A stretch of DNA of 7,389 nt. It comes from Flavobacteriaceae bacterium. Its GTDB lineage: Bacteria > Bacteroidota > Bacteroidia > Flavobacteriales > Flavobacteriaceae. The DNA is taken from contig JAGLDM010000130.1 in the NCBI GenBank assembly GCA_023145595.1, forward strand, positions 1-7,389. Direction: 5' to 3'. The position numbers were made by a program, and so were the translations under genes. Below are positions 1 through 6,728 of the stretch, in pieces. The notes under the pieces were generated by a model. That model saw only the letters and a list, made by a program, of their open reading frames with translations. It was not told the DNA's origin and did not search any database. The first letter of the stretch is position 1. Each line of letters starts with the position of its first letter.

Positions 1-322
1 AAGTTAAGTCTTTTTTCTAGGGAACAACTAAAATAGGGTGTTTTTTGATCGCCAACGGGTTATAAATATTTGAAGCATATCTTATGGAATTCTCCTTCTA
101 TAAGCCTAAATAATATAAGATTGTAGTAGTCGATAACGCAGGATTCCATTCAGTAAAAAAAAATATAGATGTGCCTGATAATATTTATTGAGAATACCGC
201 CTTACAATCCAGAATTAAATACTTGTGAATACATAACTGCCAAGATTATTTTAAAAGACAACACTACGAACTTATCTGATTTAAAAACTAGCGTTTATCT
301 TATAGAAATCAAATTCGGATAA
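1..322 (+). pseudogene. Decayed IS630-family transposase, 3' part (runs off the left edge)
   Basis: Joining the broken frames gives a recognisable C-terminal half of an IS630-type DDE transposase. Around 18-50 a stretch reads GTTKIGCF after a stop codon, like the family's RFGT-x-TKIG-x-GWF block. At about 57-78 another frame gives GYKYFEAYL, like the LGYKNFYLY block. At 123-188 the frame reads VVVDNAGFHSVKKNIDVPDN, containing the family's DNAGFH motif with one catalytic Asp (codon 132-134), and then hits TGA at 189. A one-base shift restores RIPPYNPELN at 191-220, the family's LPPYSPELNP signature, and this frame runs on through LKTSVYLIEIKFG to a TAA at 320-322. At least two frame breaks and several stops make it non-functional. 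No terminal inverted repeat or target duplication could be identified with confidence. The family call is from motif recall, without a search. Confidence 0.75.
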
Positions 323-380
323 AGAAAACTCCAATAAAAAAATAGCAGAAATATAGTATTCAGGATAATTATAAATATTA

Positions 381-410
381 AGCACCCAATTATTAAATTA
401 ATTGGGTACT
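381..410 (+). terminator. Hairpin between transposase remnant and permease, possible terminator
   Basis: A perfect 9-bp stem, ACCCAATTA (384-392) pairing with TAATTGGGT (399-407), encloses a 6-base loop. Allowing one mismatch extends it to 381-410. A loosely T-rich stretch (ACTTTTATTCTTA) follows on the + strand, as in an intrinsic terminator. It begins about 55 bases before the permease start codon, so it could end transcription from the left, or lie in the permease leader. The stem is A/T-rich and the T-tract is imperfect, so confidence is moderate. I see no clear Bacteroidota-type promoter (TTTG, then TAnnTTTG) between 323 and 436. Confidence 0.4.
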
Positions 411-436
411 TTTATTCTTACTAAAAACATAAGTTT

Positions 437-2203
437 ATGTCTTCTAAAACTCAAAAAAAACTTAATGAGCTTTCTGCTACTGCAATTTGCGGTAATGATA
501 TTAGTTCATCTGTATTATACGTTTCGGCTTTGGCTATTGCATTTGCAGGTCAATATGCGTGGATTACATTGCTAATTGTTTCACTTGTTTTGTTTTTATT
601 TAGAAAAATTTATGGCGAAGTTGTTGGCGCCTTACCTCTAAACGGAGGTGCCTATAATGCCTTGTTAAACACCACAAGTAAATCAACTGCATCTTTTGCA
701 GCAACACTTACCATACTTTCATACATGGCAACGGCGGTGATTTCTGCCAATGAAGCCATCCATTATTTACACCATTTAATTCCAACTATGCCTGTCATTA
801 TTGCAACCATTGCTCTCTTAGCTATTTTTGCCGTATTGGTTATTGGTGGTATTTCAGAATCAGCAAAAGTAGCCGTTGGAATATTTATTTTTCACCTGAG
901 TTCTTTAGTCGTTTTAAGCGGGTTCATCTCCTACTATTTAATTAATAACGGCGTCGGAACTTTTTTTGACAATTGGCATTTACCTTTGGATGGAGGAAGT
1001 ATTACCAAAGCAATTTTCTTAGGATTTGCAGCTTCTATGCTAGGTGTTTCAGGTTTCGAAAGTTCTGCCAACTTTGTTGAAGAGCAACAAAAAGGGGTTT
1101 TTCCAAAAACCTTGAAAAACATGTGGGTAATTGTGAGTGTTATCAATCCGTTGATGGCAATTTTTGCTTTGGCACTATTTGCACTTCCTATGTTGCAAAG
1201 TCCCGATTTTCAAAACACATTACTCGTTGAAATGGGAAATCTTGTAGGAGGTAAATGGGTAGCATATTTAATTGCTGTTGATGCATTTTTAGTTTTGAGC
1301 GGTGCAGTATTAACAAGTTTTATTGGTGTAAACGGATTGCTAGAACGTATGACGTTAGACCGAATTCTCCCTCAATTTTTTCTAAAAAGAAATAAAAGAG
1401 GAAGTTCTTATAGAATCATATTACTATTCTTTTTATTATCCGTTTCTGTACTACTTATCACTAATGGAAATGTAAAATTATTAGCTGGAGTTTACACTAT
1501 ATCATTTTTATCAGTTATGGCATTATTTGGTATTGGTAATATATTATTAAAAGTAAAACGAAAGAATTTGCCACGATCAGAAAAAGCATCATGGGCTGCT
1601 GTAATTGTTGCAATTATAGCCGTTGTGATTGCTTTGCTAGGGAATATGACAATGCCTACAAAAGATGGTATGCCTAGTAATTTAAATGTGTTTTTGGGGT
1701 ATTTTATTCCGTCAATTTCTTTTGTTTTAATCATGTTGAACAGAACTGTTTTACTAGAATTACTTTTAAATATTATTGATGCTATTTTTGAACCTATTAG
1801 AAAATTTGTTAAGAAAACAGATCGTAAAATTTTACAAAAAATTGATAAAATAAACAATCAAGAATTTGTGTTTTTTACCAAAGGTGACAATATTGCTACC
1901 TTAAATAAGGTAATGCTTTACATCGTAAGAAATGAACATACACGTAAATTAAAAATTGTAATCGTTTTAAAAGATGGAGAGAAAATTCGACCAAATTTAG
2001 CACAAGAAATAGATTTTTTAGATAGAGAATATCCAGATATAAAAATAGATTTTATCATTGAAAAAGGGGAATTCTCTGCAAAAACAATCAAGAAATTATC
2101 TGTAAAATGGAATATCCCAATTAACTTTATGTTTATCGGGTCACCAAGCTCAAAAGCTGCTTTTAAGGTAGAAGATTTAGGCGGGGTACGATTGATTATT
2201 TGA
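437..2203 (+). CDS. APC-superfamily permease, KimA/KUP-like, with soluble C-terminal domain
   Basis: An inner-membrane secondary transporter of 588 residues. About 12 hydrophobic helices span residues 12-435. The first contains the helix-breaking GNDISSS segment (20-25) typical of APC-fold transporters. The second helix region has the GALPLNGGAYN motif (64-74), like the YPQGGGAY of the B. subtilis potassium importer KimA. GISES (138-142) and SGFESS (205-210) are further family landmarks. From about 440 a charged, soluble segment with alternating strands and helices (for example KLKIVIVLKDG at 504-514) resembles the cytosolic domain of KimA-type proteins. From recalled KimA sequence, the helix-1 Asp and Tyr are kept (D21, Y28), but the helix-3 Asp of the VDY motif aligns with Ser95. 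The substrate is therefore open: potassium or an amino acid. The start at 437 is the first in-frame ATG before the conserved N-terminus, with no strong Shine-Dalgarno. It is flanked by two transposon scars and is convergent with the downstream minus-strand genes. Confidence 0.85.
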   Translation: MSSKTQKKLNELSATAICGNDISSSVLYVSALAIAFAGQYAWITLLIVSLVLFLFRKIYGEVVGALPLNGGAYNALLNTTSKSTASFAATLTILSYMATAVISANEAIHYLHHLIPTMPVIIATIALLAIFAVLVIGGISESAKVAVGIFIFHLSSLVVLSGFISYYLINNGVGTFFDNWHLPLDGGSITKAIFLGFAASMLGVSGFESSANFVEEQQKGVFPKTLKNMWVIVSVINPLMAIFALALFALPMLQSPDFQNTLLVEMGNLVGGKWVAYLIAVDAFLVLSGAVLTSFIGVNGLLERMTLDRILPQFFLKRNKRGSSYRIILLFFLLSVSVLLITNGNVKLLAGVYTISFLSVMALFGIGNILLKVKRKNLPRSEKASWAAVIVAIIAVVIALLGNMTMPTKDGMPSNLNVFLGYFIPSISFVLIMLNRTVLLELLLNIIDAIFEPIRKFVKKTDRKILQKIDKINNQEFVFFTKGDNIATLNKVMLYIVRNEHTRKLKIVIVLKDGEKIRPNLAQEIDFLDREYPDIKIDFIIEKGEFSAKTIKKLSVKWNIPINFMFIGSPSSKAAFKVEDLGGVRLII

Positions 2204-2235
2204 TTTCAACAAAGTCATCAATACAGGTTAATAAC

Positions 2236-2409
2236 TCAAGTTTCGCACCGGAATAATTTTAAGTATATCCAGGTGAGTAAATATTGAACCATTGTAATTG
2301 TTATTTGCGCAATTTGAACGTCAAAATTAGTAGACTGGCATTTACGAAGACCAAACAGATGTCTGATTAAATAAAATTGATAAACAAATATAAAAATTTT
2401 CAGCCAACG
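2236..2409 (-). pseudogene. Decayed DDE transposase C-terminal fragment (IS4-like)
   Basis: Reading the minus strand from about 2361 down to 2236 gives a segment containing LFGLRKCQSTNFDVQIAQ followed by ITITMVQYLL and ending CET before a stop. This resembles the C-terminal block of IS4-like DDE transposases of Bacteroidota, in which W-x-IE-x-FFKE is followed by a G-[LI]-x-KCQS-x-DFDAQIA stretch and then a YE[TS] segment. Just upstream on that strand (2362-2400) an out-of-frame stretch could be a damaged IE-x-FFKE region. Just past the stop a shifted frame reads ELLTCIDDFVEIK. There is no start, no catalytic core and no intact end, so this is a scar. An open frame does extend up to an ATG at 2449-2451, but its first 14 or so codons lie in an inverted repeat and look unrelated. 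Family assignment is from memory and tentative. Confidence 0.5.
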
Positions 2410-2450
2410 TGCTTTTTGAGTTAAAAAAGAGGTTTTTAACTCAAAAAGCA
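2410..2450. repeat. Perfect 18-bp inverted repeat with 5-base loop between convergent genes
   Basis: The left arm (2410-2427, TGCTTTTTGAGTTAAAAA) is exactly complementary to the right arm (2433-2450), and only AGAGG separates them. The position suits a bidirectional transcription barrier between the rightward permease and the leftward five-gene unit. However, neither side carries a classical T-run: GTTGGCTG follows on the minus strand and TTAGCGAAG on the plus strand. It directly abuts the transposase remnant, so it may instead be a leftover end structure of a mobile element. The symmetry is seen directly; the role is inferred. Confidence 0.7.
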
Positions 2451-2503
2451 TTAGCGAAGAAAGTAGATGATTAAGCTTAAGGACTTATATAGTTATTGAT
2501 TTG

Positions 2504-3160
2504 TTAAATCCTTTCTTCAATCCACTTTCTGAAATCATAGAAATTCTGAGGAGCAACTCCATGACCTACCATATATTCTTGATAAGAATTTTTAATAGCT
2601 AATTTATTCAAAAATGGAGCTGCATTTTGAGCCCATTCCACCGGAATTACTTGATCGACATTTCCGTGTGAAATAAAGAAATCGAGATTGTTATAGTTAT
2701 TAATCGCAACTGATTTTGAAATTAAATCTTGATTGATATATCCGCTTAGTGCAATTACATGCTGAACTTTTTCGGGATTATTTAAGGCAACGGCATAACT
2801 TAATATGGTGCCCTGACTAAAACCAAGTAAGAAAATATTATTTTGGTCAATTTCGAAGTTTGTTTTTACTTCTTCAATAAACTGATTGATTTTTCCGATT
2901 GCAGTTTTTGCCTCATCGGTATCAGAAAATTTCCCATCATTCATGTCAAAATGAATGGTGTACCAAGAATAGGAGCCAGGTCCTAAGGTCATAGGAGCGC
3001 GAACGCTTATGATTAATAACTCATCGGGTAATTCTGAAGCAAAAGAAAATAAATCTTGTTCGTTGCTTCCGTAACCGTGAAGTAATATGAGTAGTGGCGG
3101 ATTTTTAATTGAAATTTTTGGTGGTCGAACGATGTATTCGAGTGATAATTTTATAGACAT
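2504..3160 (-). CDS. Alpha/beta hydrolase, phospholipase/carboxylesterase family
   Basis: A 218-residue cytosolic serine esterase of the PF02230 type, a normal full length for this family, whose members cleave short-chain acyl esters or lysophospholipids. Landmarks in order are: an oxyanion-hole strand-turn LLILLHGYGSNEQDL (23-37); the family's SWY segment (65-67); the nucleophile elbow GFSQG with Ser115; SHGNVDQVIP with the acid Asp169; and GHGVAPQ with the catalytic His200. All three triad residues are present, so it should be active. There is no signal peptide or membrane segment. It is the last gene of the minus-strand unit, starting 9 bases after the small membrane protein ends, with only an A-rich stretch as a possible ribosome site. 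The physiological substrate cannot be read from the sequence. Confidence 0.9.
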   Translation of the reverse strand: MSIKLSLEYIVRPPKISIKNPPLLILLHGYGSNEQDLFSFASELPDELLIISVRAPMTLGPGSYSWYTIHFDMNDGKFSDTDEAKTAIGKINQFIEEVKTNFEIDQNNIFLLGFSQGTILSYAVALNNPEKVQHVIALSGYINQDLISKSVAINNYNNLDFFISHGNVDQVIPVEWAQNAAPFLNKLAIKNSYQEYMVGHGVAPQNFYDFRKWIEERI

Positions 3161-3169
3161 AACTTTTTT

Positions 3170-3481
3170 CTAAATAGATTTAAACCAATCTTGAAACATA
3201 TCTCCAAGAAAAGGAACTGGTTTTGTTTCTCCTTTAATCGCTGATAATATTCCGAAAATAGTACCTGCAAAATAACTCCAGAATAAAATAGTTGATAAAA
3301 GAGGTATTCCGAAATGGGCTGATAGTCCAGCAGCGAAACTTATAAGAGATAAACCAATAGATTGACGGATATGAAAAGAGGTGAGTGAACTGTAGTTTTT
3401 ATTGTTTAAAATAAAAGCAAGCAATAATCCTGGCCACCAGATATAGCTTAAAATCGCTGCCGTTTTCGGGTTGATGGTCAT
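3170..3481 (-). CDS. Small three-helix membrane protein, DUF4870/Tic20-like
   Basis: A 103-residue integral membrane protein with hydrophobic stretches at about 7-25, 41-58 and 60-82. The motif SFHIRQSIGL (35-44) between the first two helices, and the tail segment KGETKPVPFLGDMFQDWF (83-100), match the DUF4870 group, sometimes labelled 'import component' by resemblance to chloroplast Tic20. No biochemical function is established for the bacterial members. Start ATG at 3481 lies only 2 bases after the stop of the dihydroorotase homologue, and the esterase starts 9 bases beyond its own stop, so it is almost certainly co-transcribed with both. There is no signal peptide apart from the first helix. 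Assignment is by recalled family motifs; the gene itself is well supported by length, hydrophobicity and packing. Confidence 0.85.
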   Translation of the reverse strand: MTINPKTAAILSYIWWPGLLLAFILNNKNYSSLTSFHIRQSIGLSLISFAAGLSAHFGIPLLSTILFWSYFAGTIFGILSAIKGETKPVPFLGDMFQDWFKSI

Positions 3482-3483
3482 TA

Positions 3484-4743
3484 CTAGTTGTTTAATATTA
3501 ATTTGTTGTTTGCAAAGATTCCGTACGCTTCTCCATTCATTTCTTTCCCTAAGAATATTGAATTTTTAGATGTGGAATGTATATTTTTCTCAGTGAAATT
3601 ATAGGTCGTATTAGGATTAAAAAAAGTAATATTCGCTTTTTCTCCTTCTTGTAATGAAGTGCTTTTTAATCCGAATCTGTTTCTCGGGTTTGTAGTTATA
3701 GATTCAATAAGTACGTTTAAATCTAATTTATCTACGAGCGCTCCAAATAAACTTTCCAATCCTATAGTTCCTGACTTTACATTGTTAAATTCCACTTTTT
3801 TGTGTTCAATATCTATCGGGTTGTGATCGCTGGTAATAATATCAATGGTTCCGTTTAAAACTCCTTTTAATAAGTCTTTTACATCTTTTGATGTCCGTAA
3901 AGGAGGATTAACTTTTACATTGCCATTAAAACCATGTAACTCTTTATCTGTAAGTGTGAGGTGGTGTGCAGAAACGCTACAAGTAACATCCAATCCTTTC
4001 TTTTTAGCCTCGGCAATTAATTTTACAGATTTGGAGGTGCTAATGGTTGGAATATGTAATTTTCCTCCTGTATATTCTAAAAGGAATAAATCTCGAGAAA
4101 TTTGTAATTCCTCCGCTAGTGCCGGAATTCCTTTTAATCCTAGTAATGTGCTATTTTCACCTTCATTTGCTAATCCATCTCTCGCTATCGAGTTGTCTTG
4201 TGGGAAATTAAGTACGAGTCCGTCAAAATTTTGAGCATAGAGCAGCACCACTTTCATGAGGTTGGCGTCTTTTATAGGTTTGTTGTAGTCTCCAAATGCA
4301 ATGGCGCCAGAATTTTTCATATCGAATAATTCTGCCATTTCAATTCCTTCTGCATTTTTTGTCAGATTTCCAATTGGTAACAACTCCACAGCGCTGCTGT
4401 TTGCTTTGTTAATCAAAAATTCTACGGCTGCTTTATTATCAATTTTCGGATTTGTATTCGGATTAACGGCAATTGCTGTAAATCCACTTTTGGCTGCTGT
4501 TTTTAAACCGTTATCAATAGTTTCGCGTTCCTCGTAGCCTGGCTCTCCTAAGCAAACACTTGTGTCAAACCAGCCAGAAGAAATGTGTAAATTGTCTAAA
4601 GAGATTTCTTTTAGCCCTTTTTTGGTTTTTATAGTAGCGGCAATTTTTGAAATAATTCCGTTTTCAATAAGAACATCACGTTTTTTACCATTATGAGGAC
4701 TGCTTGTATCTACAATTGTTGCAGATTTAATTAATAGGTTCAT
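3484..4743 (-). CDS. Dihydroorotase-family protein, predicted non-catalytic (PyrC-like)
   Basis: A 419-residue amidohydrolase-fold protein clearly related to class I dihydroorotases, the enzymes that cyclise carbamoyl-aspartate in pyrimidine synthesis. Retained family blocks include GFTAIAVNPNTNP (87-99), DVTCSVSAHHL (252-262), VNPPLRT (278-284), GTIDIITSDHNP (298-309) and GLES (328-331). The metal site is broken. The usual D-x-HVHLREPG reads DTSVCLGEPG (60-69), with Ser62 and Cys64 in place of both histidines and Gly66 in place of the substrate Arg. The HCED motif is replaced by FPQD (180-183). HIQHVST reads HIPTIST (230-236). The late Asp306 survives. It therefore probably lacks dihydroorotase activity, as described for the inactive PyrC' partner of Pseudomonas aspartate transcarbamoylase. 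Automatic annotation would usually call it pyrC. Its ATG overlaps the stop of the upstream BatA-type gene (ATGA), implying translational coupling. Confidence 0.88.
   Translation of the reverse strand: MNLLIKSATIVDTSSPHNGKKRDVLIENGIISKIAATIKTKKGLKEISLDNLHISSGWFDTSVCLGEPGYEERETIDNGLKTAAKSGFTAIAVNPNTNPKIDNKAAVEFLINKANSSAVELLPIGNLTKNAEGIEMAELFDMKNSGAIAFGDYNKPIKDANLMKVVLLYAQNFDGLVLNFPQDNSIARDGLANEGENSTLLGLKGIPALAEELQISRDLFLLEYTGGKLHIPTISTSKSVKLIAEAKKKGLDVTCSVSAHHLTLTDKELHGFNGNVKVNPPLRTSKDVKDLLKGVLNGTIDIITSDHNPIDIEHKKVEFNNVKSGTIGLESLFGALVDKLDLNVLIESITTNPRNRFGLKSTSLQEGEKANITFFNPNTTYNFTEKNIHSTSKNSIFLGKEMNGEAYGIFANNKLILNN
4740..4743 (-). other. ATGA stop/start overlap coupling BatA-type gene to dihydroorotase homologue
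   Basis: TCAT on the + strand reads ATGA on the minus strand. The TGA ends the BatA-type protein and the ATG starts the dihydroorotase homologue. Such overlaps commonly allow a terminating ribosome to restart, which keeps the two proteins in proportion. No separate ribosome-binding site is evident for the second gene. Confidence 0.85.
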
Positions 4744-6689
4744 ATTTTAAAGAATTTTAGAACAACGATTTCTATCAACAAAAATAAGACAGCCAAAGCC
4801 AAAAACCATCTAAAAACTGATTTGATTTGGTTGAGGTCGTTTAATTCGCTCATCGCTTGTTTTATAGAGTGAGATACGGTTACTTTTTTACTGTCTTTAA
4901 ATAGTTCAGAAACATCGGTGTAATTTAAAACACTAAGGTCTCTACTGTAGTTGTAGGCAAGGGTTTCAATAGTTGTGCCGCTGTTAGTGAGTTTGTAAAA
5001 TCCAGGCTTTTTAGGCTCATTAATCGTGGTTATTTTAACCGAATTTTTATAAACTTTCTGAAGTGGAATAAATTCTTCTTGTTGATTTTCTATTTTTAAA
5101 ATTTCATCTGATCGCAAAGAAATATCAACATTGATGTTGTTGGATTCTCCAATCGTATAATACCATTTCGGTAATTGATGACTTTGTAATCCAATATTGT
5201 AGAATACGGGTACAATTAACGGTGAATGTTGGAAATTGCTATTTTCTAATGTTAATGCTGCGCTGAACCAGAAAACACGTCCGTTTTTTGTATTTAATTG
5301 GCTTACAAAAGCCTCCTTGTTTTGAAATTGAAGGATGGCAGCGTTATTTGTTAGTTCCGTTTTATAATAGGACTGAACTTTTGGGTATTGAAAATTCGTA
5401 ACACTTTTCTCAAATACGCCACTTAAGATAGGGTGGTCGTAATTTATGTTAGTTATTGAAAGTTCCTGCTGCTGCAAAGTTGTAATGCTACCCATTCGCA
5501 ATTCTCGAAATAAATTCTTGTAAGTAATTAAATCAATAGTAGGGGATGGGATTACAATAATACTTCCTCCAGATTTTTGAAAGTCTTTAAGAGCGCTTGT
5601 TAAAGTGTTGTCAATTTTTTCAATTTCATTTAATATAATTAAATGCTGATTTTTTATTTCGTTCAAATTGATTCGGCTTTTTTGTTGAAAATCGAATTCG
5701 TTTTTGGTGAATATTTTGGCTAAAAAAGAGGTGGTTTTTCCAACAGAAAACACCTTGATTTTTTTTGGTTTTGATAGGTGAAAAAATAGGGAATTATCAA
5801 AACTTAATTTTTCATCAATGACACTTATTTTTCCGTTAAAATTTTCTTGATTAGGGATGATGAATTCAACTTCAGAAAGACTATTTTTAGAAAGTGGGGT
5901 AGTTGTCTTTCCTATAAGAACAGCATCGTTATATAATGAGACAGAATAGTTTTCTTTAGAAGAATTGGTATTGCTGATTTGTGCTTTTAGCGTGATTTTG
6001 TCAAATTCCTTTTTAGCGATGTATAAACTATCAATGAAAATATTTTCAAAAGTGCTAGGTGCTGTATTTATAAGTAAAATCGACGTGTTTACATTTGTAA
6101 CATTTGCTTTATTTATATTTTTAAAATGTTGAAAATCAGATATTAATATTGCGTGACTTAAAGTGTTGGTATTTGCCTTTATTTCTTGATTTATTCTAAA
6201 GAAAATCATTTCAAAACTTTGTTTTTCGGTAGAAGTTTGAAGGTTTAGTAAGGTGTTTTTCAATTCTTTTTGGTCTAAATCACGAAAAACTTGATCGTTG
6301 GTTAACAGCGTTATTTCTGAATTAGCACTAAAATTCTCAATGATTTCTTGATAAGATTTATTCAGTATTTCTTGACCTTGATTCTTATAAGTCATGCTCA
6401 AAGAATTATCTAAATAAAGAATTGTTTTTGTCTTTTGTAGTTTTTGTTGTTCCGAAAAATAGGGTTGTGAAAACGCTAAAATAATACATGAAAAAACAAG
6501 CATTCGGGTTGCCAATATGAGCCACTTTTTTAGTTGTGAACTCTTGCGAGTTTGCTGTACAATTTTCTTTAAAAATTTGACGTTGGTAAAAGGGACTTTT
6601 GTAAAGCGTTGTAACTGGAATAAGTGAATAATTATCGGGATGATAAGGAGCAGTAAAGCGTATAAAAATTCTGGATGCTTAAATTGCAT
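4740..6689 (-). CDS. BatA-type membrane protein with von Willebrand A-like domain
   Basis: A 649-residue inner-membrane protein. The N-terminus, starting MQFKHPEFLYALLLLIIPI, followed by HLFQLQRF and a second helix at 57-74, is the double-membrane-anchor region (BatA / aerotolerance-regulator N-terminal type, PF07584/TIGR02226). A von Willebrand A-like segment follows, with a DxSxS metal site at 94-98 (DNSLS) and a later SDFQ (184-187). The middle part (about 210-300) looks like a beta-rich extracytoplasmic domain. Residues 340-500 include SGGSIIVIPSP (373-383), reminiscent of glutamine-amidotransferase-like folds in related proteins. A last helix at 626-646 anchors the C-terminus. No MoxR ATPase or BatB-E genes are visible, so this is an orphan relative of the Bat system. 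The upstream nucleosidase ends about 39 bases before its ATG, and its stop overlaps the next start as ATGA. Its function is unknown. Confidence 0.87.
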   Translation of the reverse strand: MQFKHPEFLYALLLLIIPIIIHLFQLQRFTKVPFTNVKFLKKIVQQTRKSSQLKKWLILATRMLVFSCIILAFSQPYFSEQQKLQKTKTILYLDNSLSMTYKNQGQEILNKSYQEIIENFSANSEITLLTNDQVFRDLDQKELKNTLLNLQTSTEKQSFEMIFFRINQEIKANTNTLSHAILISDFQHFKNINKANVTNVNTSILLINTAPSTFENIFIDSLYIAKKEFDKITLKAQISNTNSSKENYSVSLYNDAVLIGKTTTPLSKNSLSEVEFIIPNQENFNGKISVIDEKLSFDNSLFFHLSKPKKIKVFSVGKTTSFLAKIFTKNEFDFQQKSRINLNEIKNQHLIILNEIEKIDNTLTSALKDFQKSGGSIIVIPSPTIDLITYKNLFRELRMGSITTLQQQELSITNINYDHPILSGVFEKSVTNFQYPKVQSYYKTELTNNAAILQFQNKEAFVSQLNTKNGRVFWFSAALTLENSNFQHSPLIVPVFYNIGLQSHQLPKWYYTIGESNNINVDISLRSDEILKIENQQEEFIPLQKVYKNSVKITTINEPKKPGFYKLTNSGTTIETLAYNYSRDLSVLNYTDVSELFKDSKKVTVSHSIKQAMSELNDLNQIKSVFRWFLALAVLFLLIEIVVLKFFKI

Positions 6690-6728
6690 TGTTTAATTTG
6701 TTTTTCAAAAATAGAAAAAAATAAGGAT

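Noticed and set aside
323..436. Riboswitch or recognisable promoter ahead of the permease
   Set aside because: Apart from the hairpin at 381-410, no conserved riboswitch core (including a ydaO-type element) or Bacteroidota promoter consensus could be seen.
934..1146. Minus-strand open frame of 70 codons inside the permease
   Set aside because: It lies wholly opposite a conserved membrane-protein gene, has no recognisable motif, and is explained as a reverse-strand shadow.
1492..1857. Minus-strand open frame of 121 codons inside the permease
   Set aside because: It is the antisense of the permease C-terminal half, with low-complexity Ile/Phe-rich composition and no family resemblance.
2236..2451. 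The same minus-strand stretch as an intact 71-residue gene
   Set aside because: The first codons fall in the inverted repeat, and the rest matches only the tail of a transposase, so it is treated as a pseudogene fragment.
3845..4234. Plus-strand open frame of 129 codons opposite the dihydroorotase homologue
   Set aside because: The minus-strand frame has clear family motifs over the same bases; the plus frame has none.
4301..4537. Plus-strand open frame of 78 codons opposite the dihydroorotase homologue
   Set aside because: It is a shadow of the same conserved gene, without a convincing start region or motif.
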